NCBI GenBank assembly: GCA_964540415.1
Contig: CAZIMM010000071.1
Coordinates: 1-11,280 of the forward strand
Origin: CAZIMM01 sp964540415
GTDB taxonomy: Bacteria > Bacillota > Clostridia > Oscillospirales > Acutalibacteraceae
DNA length: 11,280 nt
Reading direction: 5' to 3'
In this document: positions 5,435 through 11,280 of the stretch, piece after piece
How positions within the stretch are numbered: the first letter of the stretch is position 1
Layout: each line of letters opens with the position of its first letter
Made by a program: the position numbers and the translations under genes
The notes under the pieces: model-generated
Seen by the model: the letters and a program-made list of their open reading frames with translations, nothing else
Database searches by the model: none
What the model was told of the DNA's origin: nothing

Positions 5435-7036
5435 CGATAGCGCACTTTTTTCGGTCATTTCGTCAAGATATTCGTCGTAGGTCGTCTTCTTGTCATAGAA
5501 GCAGCCGGGTGTGACGTCAATTATCCTGTTTGCGACGGTCTGCACGAGCTGATGGTCGTGCGAGGTGAAAATGATGCTTTGAGTGAATTCGTCAAGTCCA
5601 TGGTTGAGGGAGGTGATGGACTCAAGGTCAAGGTGGTTCGTCGGTTCGTCGAGCAAAAGCACATTCGCGCCCGAAAGCATCATTTTGCACAGCATGCACC
5701 GAACCCTTTCTCCGCCCGAAAGCACCTTCGCCTTCTTTGTCGCCTCCTCGCCGGAGAACATCATTCTGCCCAGCCAGCCGCGAACATCGGTTTCAAAAAC
5801 CAGGTCGGAATATCTGCGTATCCAGTCCGTCAGTGTGTCCTCCACACCGTCAAAAAATTCCGAATTGTCGGAGGGCAAATATGAGCGTGACGTGGTAACG
5901 CCCCACTTAACTGTACCCTCGTCCGGCTCAAGCTCGCCGGCGAGAATCTTGAACAGGGTTGTTTTGGAGAGTGCGTCCGTCCCGACAAGAGCAGCCTTTT
6001 CGTGCGGGAGGATGACAAAGCTCACGTTGTCCAGCACTTTTCTGCCGCCCACGTTCTTTGTCAGGTTGCTGACAGTGAGCACCTCGTTGCCGATTTCCCT
6101 GTCCGGCTTGAAGGCAACATATGGAAACCGTCTGGACGACACGGGCATTTCCTCAACATTGATGTTGTCCAGCAGCTTTTTGCGGCTTGTCGCCTGCTTT
6201 GACTTTGAAGCGTTCGCGCTGAAACGGGCAATGAATTCCTGAAGCTCCTTGATTTTCTGTTCCGCCTTCTTGTTCTGCTCGCGCAGCTGCCTCTGAGCCA
6301 TTTGCGTATATTCAAACCAGAAATCGTAATTGCCGACAAAGGTTGTTATCCTGCCGAAGTCGATGTCCACAATATGTGTGCAGACCTTGTTGAGAAAGTG
6401 TCTGTCATGCGAAACAACGATGACAGTGCTGTCCAGCTCAATGAGGAATTCCTCCAGCCAGCGGACAGCCTCGATGTTCAGATGGTTTGTCGGCTCGTCC
6501 ATCAGAAGAATGTCCGGATTGCCGAACAACGCCTGGGCAAGCAGCACCTTCACCTTCAAATCGTTCGGAAGCTCTTTCATCAAAGAGTAGTGGTATTCGT
6601 TTGTCACTCCGAGCCCGTTGAGCAGAATTTCTGCATCGCTCTCGGCGCTCCAGCCGTCCATTTCGGCAAATTCTTCCTCCAGCTCGCTTATCAGCAGGCC
6701 GTCCGCCTCGGTGAACTCCTCCTTTGCGTAGAGTGCTTCCTTTTTGTCGATTATCTCGCAGAGCTTTGCATTGCCGAGAAGCACGGTGCGGACAACCTGC
6801 TCCTCGTCATAAACAAAGTGGTCCTGCTTCAGCACGGAAATGCGCTCGCCGGGAGTCACGACAACCTCACCCTTGTTAGGTTCCAGTTCTCCCGACAAAA
6901 TGCGCAGGAAGGTTGATTTTCCCGCGCCGTTCGCGCCGATCAGGCCGTAGCAATTGCCCTTTGTGAATGTTGTGTCCGCGTTTTGAAAGAGCGTTCTGCC
7001 CGCGTATTGCAGGCTCACGTTCACTGTTCCGATCAT
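5432..7036 (-). CDS. ABC-F family ATPase, YkpA/YbiT type
   Basis: This 534-residue protein has two ATP-binding cassettes and no membrane domain, so it is an ABC-F protein acting on ribosomes in the cytoplasm and not a transporter. NBD1 has Walker A GANGAGKST (34-42), Walker B and catalytic Glu ILLMDEPTNHL (176-186) and the switch His210. A charged interdomain linker runs from about 243 to 297, with FSANASKSKQATSRKK around 272-287. NBD2 has signature LSGGERVR (439-446), Walker B VLLLDEPTNHLD (459-470) and SHD (492-494). The NBD1 signature (LPNDLKVKV, 156-164) and the NBD2 Walker A (GTDALSKTT, 352-360) are both degenerate. From memory, B. subtilis YkpA is similar throughout, so this is probably a housekeeping translation factor and not a resistance protein. 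The start has GGAGG seven bases upstream. It follows the small membrane protein by 19 bases. No terminator is seen before the arg promoter. Confidence 0.92.
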   Translation of the reverse strand: MIGTVNVSLQYAGRTLFQNADTTFTKGNCYGLIGANGAGKSTFLRILSGELEPNKGEVVVTPGERISVLKQDHFVYDEEQVVRTVLLGNAKLCEIIDKKEALYAKEEFTEADGLLISELEEEFAEMDGWSAESDAEILLNGLGVTNEYHYSLMKELPNDLKVKVLLAQALFGNPDILLMDEPTNHLNIEAVRWLEEFLIELDSTVIVVSHDRHFLNKVCTHIVDIDFGRITTFVGNYDFWFEYTQMAQRQLREQNKKAEQKIKELQEFIARFSANASKSKQATSRKKLLDNINVEEMPVSSRRFPYVAFKPDREIGNEVLTVSNLTKNVGGRKVLDNVSFVILPHEKAALVGTDALSKTTLFKILAGELEPDEGTVKWGVTTSRSYLPSDNSEFFDGVEDTLTDWIRRYSDLVFETDVRGWLGRMMFSGEEATKKAKVLSGGERVRCMLCKMMLSGANVLLLDEPTNHLDLESITSLNHGLDEFTQSIIFTSHDHQLVQTVANRIIDVTPGCFYDKKTTYDEYLDEMTEKSALS

Positions 7037-7055
7037 CAGGTTTCCTCCGGTTTAA

Positions 7056-7217
7056 TTATGGCTTATATATATAGCTGTAGTACGCAAGCACAAAGAAAGC
7101 CGCAAGCATCACAAGAACCGCGGCGCTGATGACAAGCGCACGTATTTTTGCCCTTTTCTCACTGTCCAATTCAAACCATTCCTTTCGGACGGATTTAAAG
7201 AAGTGTCTGTTACTCGG
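7056..7217 (-). CDS. small single-pass membrane protein, start lost in assembly gap
   Basis: About 54 residues are readable after the gap, from PSNRHFFKSV to the C-terminal YIYKP. A charged, mainly basic segment (KSVRKEWFELDSEKRAKIR) is followed by one hydrophobic helix of about 22 residues (ALVISAAVLVMLAAFFVLAYY) and a six-residue tail. By the positive-inside rule the N-terminal part is cytoplasmic and the tail outside. There is no ATG between the gap and the membrane helix, so the true start is in or beyond the ten N at 7218-7227. A TTG at 7244 stays open through the gap, but it lies inside the isomerase coding region and is doubtful. The gene is tightly packed between the lipoprotein isomerase and the ABC-F gene (19 bases), so co-transcription is likely. 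I do not recognise the family. Confidence 0.6.
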   Translation of the reverse strand, partial: PSNRHFFKSVRKEWFELDSEKRAKIRALVISAAVLVMLAAFFVLAYYSYIYKP

Positions 7218-7836
7218 NNNNNNNNNNTGCGCTTTTGATGACAATGGGGGTCACCGGCTTTGCAAGCTCCCTATTCGAGTTGTAGGTTCTCTCAACGTCA
7301 AGAAACGCATCAACCGTTTCCATGCCCTCGATGACCTTTCCGAACGCAGCATATGAGCCGTCGAGGAATGAGCAGGAATCGTCATAGCAAATGAAAAACT
7401 GCGTGGATGCGGAATCGTAGCTGTCCGAGCGCCTTGCCATTGAAACAACACCGCGCGTGTGTGAAAGAGTGTTCTGCTCAAAGCCGTTCACCTTGAACTC
7501 GCCGAAGATTTCCGGCTTTTTGCCGTCGCCCGCGCCCGTGCCGGTGGGGTCGCCGCCCTGTGCCATAAAGTTTTCCACAACGCGGTGGAAGGTCAGGCCG
7601 TCATAAAAGCCCTCGCTCACGAGAGACTTGAAGTTTTCAACCGTTGCCGGGGCATATTGGGGATAAAGCTCAATTGTGAATTTTCCGCCGTTCTCCATTT
7701 CAAAAAGGACCTTGTTTGATGTCATTGTGTCTTCTCCTTTTCCCGTTGAATCATCTGTTTTTTTGCAACCTGCAAAGCCTGCCGTTGCGACAATTGCCAG
7801 TGCAAGGCAAAGCAGCCCCGCAAAAATTTTTTTCAT
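7210..7836 (-). CDS. lipoprotein peptidyl-prolyl cis-trans isomerase, cyclophilin type
   Basis: This enzyme probably acts outside the membrane, speeding proline isomerisation in secreted proteins. The N-terminus is a lipoprotein signal: MKK, a hydrophobic stretch (5-20) and lipobox FAGC with Cys24 as the lipidated residue, followed by a polar linker. The cyclophilin domain starts near 42. Its catalytic patch FHRVVENFMAQGGD (83-96) holds Arg85 and Gln93, followed by HTRGVVSMAR (126-135), STQFFI (144-149) and FLDGSYAAFGKV (157-168). The Trp that binds cyclosporin in human cyclophilin A is Phe157 here, as in many bacterial forms. The start at 7836 follows GGAGG by nine bases. The readable protein ends at IVIKSA (203 residues), immediately before the ten-N gap. 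The family normally ends within a few residues of this point, so the stop is probably inside the gap; the stop at 7210 is only the nominal one. Confidence 0.93.
   Translation of the reverse strand: MKKIFAGLLCLALAIVATAGFAGCKKTDDSTGKGEDTMTSNKVLFEMENGGKFTIELYPQYAPATVENFKSLVSEGFYDGLTFHRVVENFMAQGGDPTGTGAGDGKKPEIFGEFKVNGFEQNTLSHTRGVVSMARRSDSYDSASTQFFICYDDSCSFLDGSYAAFGKVIEGMETVDAFLDVERTYNSNRELAKPVTPIVIKSAXXXXE
7218..7227. other. assembly gap (10 N) at the isomerase / small-protein junction
   Basis: Ten undetermined bases fall where the isomerase should stop and the small membrane protein should start. Both ends are therefore uncertain, and the true distance between the genes is unknown. Confidence 0.95.
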
Positions 7837-7879
7837 TCTTGTTTTCCTCCTGTTTACTTTATAACAGCCTTTTCGGGCA

Positions 7880-7885
7880 ATTATA
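7880..7885 (-). promoter_or_regulatory. possible -10 element upstream of the isomerase gene
   Basis: In the 74-base spacer between the upstream enzyme gene and the isomerase, the minus strand carries an exact TATAAT about 44 bases before the start codon. No good -35 is found at 16-18 bases, so this is weak. No convincing terminator hairpin is seen in this spacer either, so read-through from the upstream genes is possible. Confidence 0.25.
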
Positions 7886-7910
7886 CATTTAGTTTTTCTT
7901 ATACGGTTTA

Positions 7911-9998
7911 TTATTCAAGAGTGAGCGTTGAAAACTCGAACGCTGCGTAAACCTGCGGATATGCCGACTCATCGTCCACCGAGCGCGCGTCCGGAAACTT
8001 GAAATCGAGCAGCAGCTTCTCACCGTCGAACGCTTCCGCCGGAACATTGAATTCAAGCGTGCCTGCCTCGTTCACAGTCTCATTGAGAAGCTCTGAGTCC
8101 CCGGAGCTGATGACAATTCTTTGCGGCGCTCCCTTGACCCCTTCTGTTGTGAGGCGGGCTTTGAGCGGCTTTTGCTGAGCGCTGTCAAAGTTGATTTGCA
8201 CCTTTGCGGTGCCCGTGACCGAATTCCCGTCTCCGTCAATTCCGATGACTGCGGCATTCTTCGCCTTCGCGGTGAGCTTGATTTTTTCTCCCGCTTTGTA
8301 GCATTTCTCCGGCTCGTTTGTCTGTGAATATTCATCGGCAACCATAACATAGGAAGAGGCGTCCACTGCTGAACCGTTGACAGCTATTTTCGCCCTGAAA
8401 GTGTTCTGCCTTCCGTAGCCGGAGGAGCTGTAATAATTATAAACATATCTTTCGCGTTCTCCGCTGCCGATTCCGAACAGTGCCGCATTCTCACCCATGC
8501 CCTTTGCGGAATCGAGAATGAAGCCTGAATAGTCCTGCGTGTAATCAATCTTCGCCTCAGACACCTCAAGCCTGCCCTTTGCATTGCAGGGCTTCACCAT
8601 ATAGGACGGGTTGAAACGGTTGTCCTCCATGCCGTGGTCGGCTGAATAGATGATTGTTGTGCTGTCGTAAATGCCTTTTTCCTTCAGCTGCTTCACAAGC
8701 TCCGCGAGCAAATCAAGTTGACCCAGAGCAATCTGATAACGTCTTTCGGTGTCGTCGGTGTCTAGCGAATCATAGTAATCCCACTTGTAAATCAAGTCGC
8801 GTCCGCGGCTGTACGGCGGGTGAATGCCGTAAAGGTGAATCAGGGTGTATTGCTTTTTGTCCGCATTGACGGTGATGCCGCTGCTGATTTTGTCAAAGAC
8901 AGTGCGGTCGTAGCCGTATTCATAGCCCTGCACTCCGAGCTTTTTCATGTCGAGAGTGACCCATGTGGAGCATATCTCGTTGAGATTCGGCACATTGAAC
9001 TGCTTGAGAGTGTGCGGAGCATACCTGAAATAAACCACATCTCCGAGCACCCCCGCCGTCCTGACCCTTTCCGAAAAGCCGAACAGCCCGTCGTCAACCT
9101 TTGCGACGTTGGAGAAAATTTTGCTGTCGCCCTGCTGAAGAGATATTGATGAGGTGAAATACTTTGTCTCATAGCCGAGCGTTTTCAGCTCGTCAAACAG
9201 ATATGTTTTTTCAAGGCATTGGCGCATTCCCTCCTTGCCGCTGCAATTGAGCGGCAGCTCCATGCCGGTGAACAGTGTCGGAATGGAGGACACGGTGAAG
9301 GACGAGGTGCTCACAGTGTCGGGGAAATAGGTGAAGCCGTCAAAAACATCCTTGAACTCCGGGTATTCCTCGAGTGCGCGCGTGAGATATTTTGACTGCA
9401 TGGAATCGGGTATTATTGTGATTATATTCCCCTGCTTCGAAAAATCCAGCATTTTTTCGGATGAAAAGTAATAATTTTCTTTTTTCGGCAGCTCGACGGA
9501 AAAGGCAAGTGTGCCGAGCGTTACAACCTGAACCGCGGCAATGATGACGCAGATTATTTTTGCGCCCTTTTTGAAAAGCGGCTCCTTAAACCTTGAAAGG
9601 AAGAGAGAGGCAACAAAAGTGATGCCCCAGAACAGCATGCTCACGATTTCCGTGCCGCGCATATTCTCCCAGTCTATTGACTCGCCGTTGAGCTCCGGGT
9701 AACCCATTGCAAGGAAGTTCCCCTGAATGTATGATGCAAAGGCGAGGGCAAAGAGCACCGAAAGTATGACCGTTCCCAACCTGCCCCTGAACAAAAAGCA
9801 CAACAGAAAAGTCACCGCAAAGCAGGCGGCAAAGAACAGCAGGAATGCCGGCATGACAAATTTCAGCTCAAACCAGAAATCGTTGCTGTTGGAGCAATAA
9901 ATTTCAACCGGCGCGAAGATGAACAGGCTGAACGACAGGCAGAAGGAAACAATCAGGGAAAGAGTGAGATTGTTTGCCCTGCTCTTGTTTTTTCTCAT
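7911..9998 (-). CDS. membrane-anchored sulfatase-fold phosphotransferase (LtaS/MdoB-like) with C-terminal extra domain
   Basis: This 695-residue protein has five predicted membrane helices near 11-33, 47-70, 74-98, 115-135 and 146-167, then an extracytoplasmic catalytic domain, as in LtaS. Alkaline-phosphatase-fold marks are NIITIIPDSM (191-200, Asp198 as metal ligand), the nucleophile region TVSTSSFTVSSIPTLFTG (228-245), IHLYGIHPPY (387-396) and SADHG (452-456, Asp454 and His455 as metal ligands). There is no Cys-X-Pro-Ser-Arg site, so it is not a formylglycine sulfatase. By comparison with EptA the nucleophile would be Ser233, where LtaS and EptA use Thr; this is an inference. After about residue 530 follows a region of roughly 165 residues, predicted to be beta-rich, that LtaS lacks. 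A likely role is adding phospho-groups such as phosphoglycerol to a surface glycan or teichoic acid. It is translationally coupled to its upstream paralogue, whose stop overlaps its ATG. Confidence 0.82.
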   Translation of the reverse strand: MRKNKSRANNLTLSLIVSFCLSFSLFIFAPVEIYCSNSNDFWFELKFVMPAFLLFFAACFAVTFLLCFLFRGRLGTVILSVLFALAFASYIQGNFLAMGYPELNGESIDWENMRGTEIVSMLFWGITFVASLFLSRFKEPLFKKGAKIICVIIAAVQVVTLGTLAFSVELPKKENYYFSSEKMLDFSKQGNIITIIPDSMQSKYLTRALEEYPEFKDVFDGFTYFPDTVSTSSFTVSSIPTLFTGMELPLNCSGKEGMRQCLEKTYLFDELKTLGYETKYFTSSISLQQGDSKIFSNVAKVDDGLFGFSERVRTAGVLGDVVYFRYAPHTLKQFNVPNLNEICSTWVTLDMKKLGVQGYEYGYDRTVFDKISSGITVNADKKQYTLIHLYGIHPPYSRGRDLIYKWDYYDSLDTDDTERRYQIALGQLDLLAELVKQLKEKGIYDSTTIIYSADHGMEDNRFNPSYMVKPCNAKGRLEVSEAKIDYTQDYSGFILDSAKGMGENAALFGIGSGERERYVYNYYSSSGYGRQNTFRAKIAVNGSAVDASSYVMVADEYSQTNEPEKCYKAGEKIKLTAKAKNAAVIGIDGDGNSVTGTAKVQINFDSAQQKPLKARLTTEGVKGAPQRIVISSGDSELLNETVNEAGTLEFNVPAEAFDGEKLLLDFKFPDARSVDDESAYPQVYAAFEFSTLTLE

Positions 9999-11280
9999 TT
10001 TATCACCATGCTTCCGAATGTAAATGAACGGAACTCCTGAGGATAGACCTTATAATCCGTATCCTCAACTGCACAGTCGGGGAACTCAAATTCGAGTGAC
10101 AGCAGACCGTTGTCTGCACACTCCGGCGGAATCTCAAAGGTCACCGTCTGCTCCCCTCCCGTGAGAGCTTCCCGGAACAGCTCACGCCCCCGGCAGCGGA
10201 CAATCAGCCGCTGACCCGAGAACCAAACCTTTTCAATTTCAATTTGAGCTGTCATTGCTTTTTGCAAATCCCCGTCAAAGCGCACATCAACTCCGGCGGT
10301 TTTGCTCGACGGCATGCCGTCAATGTTGATGCCGGTGATGTTGGCGCCGGTCTCGGTGAAGCGAAGGGAAAGCTTGTCACCCGGTTCATAGGTTTTTGAC
10401 AGCTTGCCGCTGTTGACAAACTCGTCTGTGACTATCTCAAAGGCTTTCTCATCATATGCCTTGCCGTTGACAGCGATTCTTGTCCTGAAGGTTGTTTTGC
10501 CCTCAAGCCCGGAGTTGCTGAAGTAGTTGTAAACAAACCTTTCGCGCCCCTGCGTCTGAGTCAGTTCAAACAGCGAGGCTTTTTTATCCGGAGCGGACGC
10601 GCTGTCAAGGATGAACGGGATGTAATCCTGCGACTGGTCAATCTGAACGTCGGACACCTCAAGCTTTCCGTGAGCATTCACCGCCTTGACCATGAATGTC
10701 GGGTTGAAGCGGTTGATGTGTCCGTGGTCGGCGGTGAAAACAATTGCCGTGCAGTCATATATCCCGCTGAGCTTGAGCTGGTCAACAAATTCGCAGAGCA
10801 AATCAAGCTGACCGAGTGCTATCTGATAACGCTTTTCGTCGTTTGACTGGGAAAGGAAGCCGTCGGCATATCCGTTGATAATAAGACTTCTGTCGCGGAT
10901 ATAGGGCGCGTGCACACCGTACATATGAATGAAGCGATACTGCTTTTTTTCTGCGGCCGTACCGATTCCGCTGTTGAAATTCCGGCGGACAACACTGTCG
11001 TCACCGTAGGACGCGGCATGTATTCCCGCCTTGCGGAGATTCAGTGAGTTGGCAATTGAAGAAAAATTCTGCGGGTAAGGCGTAAAATAATATTTTAAAC
11101 TGTGCGGGGCATATTTGAACGCCGTAAGCTCGGAATATCTCCATGCCAGCCTCATGGTTTGCCCGAAGGTCAGAAGGCTTGAGTCAAGCTTTTCGGCGTT
11201 TGTGAACGTCTCCTTGTCCTTCTCGGTGAGGTCGATATAATTTGTGTAGAGCTTTGTCTCATACCCTGCAAGGGCGAGCT
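9995..11280 (-). CDS. second sulfatase-fold phosphotransferase, paralogue of the gene downstream (5' part outside window)
   Basis: The frame is open from the right edge to its TGA at 9995, giving about 427 codons. The first internal ATG (11155, reading MRLAWRYSEL) is not the start: the upstream residues LAGYETKLYTN match LKTLGYETKYFTS of the neighbour, so the gene extends beyond the window. Shared blocks with the downstream protein include KYAPHSLK (RYAPHTLK), HMYGVHAPY, the 12-residue RYQIALGQLDLL (identical), FTADHG with the Asp-His metal ligands, RFNPTFMVKAVNAHGKLEVSD and FILDSA. The C-terminal extra domain is also present and ends in a similar LSLEFEFPDC stretch, but is more diverged. The membrane helices and nucleophile lie off the edge. 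The TGA overlaps the next ATG as ATGA, so the two are co-translated. The pair suggests a surface-polysaccharide or teichoic-acid locus continuing to the right. Confidence 0.85.
   Translation of the reverse strand, partial: LALAGYETKLYTNYIDLTEKDKETFTNAEKLDSSLLTFGQTMRLAWRYSELTAFKYAPHSLKYYFTPYPQNFSSIANSLNLRKAGIHAASYGDDSVVRRNFNSGIGTAAEKKQYRFIHMYGVHAPYIRDRSLIINGYADGFLSQSNDEKRYQIALGQLDLLCEFVDQLKLSGIYDCTAIVFTADHGHINRFNPTFMVKAVNAHGKLEVSDVQIDQSQDYIPFILDSASAPDKKASLFELTQTQGRERFVYNYFSNSGLEGKTTFRTRIAVNGKAYDEKAFEIVTDEFVNSGKLSKTYEPGDKLSLRFTETGANITGINIDGMPSSKTAGVDVRFDGDLQKAMTAQIEIEKVWFSGQRLIVRCRGRELFREALTGGEQTVTFEIPPECADNGLLSLEFEFPDCAVEDTDYKVYPQEFRSFTFGSMVIK

Noticed and set aside
7801..7910. Intrinsic terminator after the membrane phosphotransferase gene
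   Set aside because: Only a 3-bp GCC/GGC stem is present and no U-run follows it.
7911..9998. True sulfatase annotation for the membrane enzyme
   Set aside because: The formylglycine signature Cys/Ser-X-Pro-X-Arg is absent and the five-helix membrane anchor fits phosphotransferases of the LtaS/MdoB type.

Overview
The window looks like chromosome from a low-to-mid GC, spore-former-type Firmicute (class Clostridia, probably Oscillospiraceae/Ruminococcaceae). The grounds are a YkpA-like ABC-F protein, a lipoprotein cyclophilin, the argCJBD gene order, strong AGGAGG-type ribosome binding sites and the general protein style. Two runs of exactly ten N (1156-1165 and 7218-7227) show it is a draft or metagenome scaffold. 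I see no rRNA, tRNA, CRISPR array, insertion sequence or phage gene.

Left end (1-1046): a tiny, extremely Asn/Gln-rich protein gene on the minus strand (70-216) is divergent from nth (endonuclease III, 361-990, plus). A possible gene start runs off the left edge at 16-1. nth converges on the arginine operon, and one hairpin with T-runs on both sides (997-1035) can terminate both transcription units.

Middle (1049-5434): a complete four-gene arginine operon on the minus strand, transcribed argC-argJ-argB-argD. It converts glutamate to N-acetylornithine and, through ArgJ, recycles the acetyl group to release ornithine, so no separate argA or argE is needed for the cycle to run. Upstream of argC is a consensus sigma-A promoter (TTGACA-16-TATAAT) holding a perfect 8-bp inverted repeat, preceded by ATTCA/TGAAT elements that resemble ArgR/AhrC half-sites.

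Right (5432-7836): a probable minus-strand operon of a lipoprotein cyclophilin-type peptidyl-prolyl isomerase, a single-pass small membrane protein whose start is lost in an assembly gap, and an ABC-F ATPase of the YkpA/YbiT type.

Right end (7911-11280): two tandem, paralogous membrane phosphotransferases of the alkaline-phosphatase/sulfatase fold (LtaS/MdoB-like). They are joined by a 4-bp ATGA overlap, and each carries an extra C-terminal domain predicted to be beta-rich. The upstream copy is cut by the window edge. Most of the window is housekeeping. The least explained items are this duplicated enzyme pair, the Asn/Gln repeat protein and the small membrane protein.
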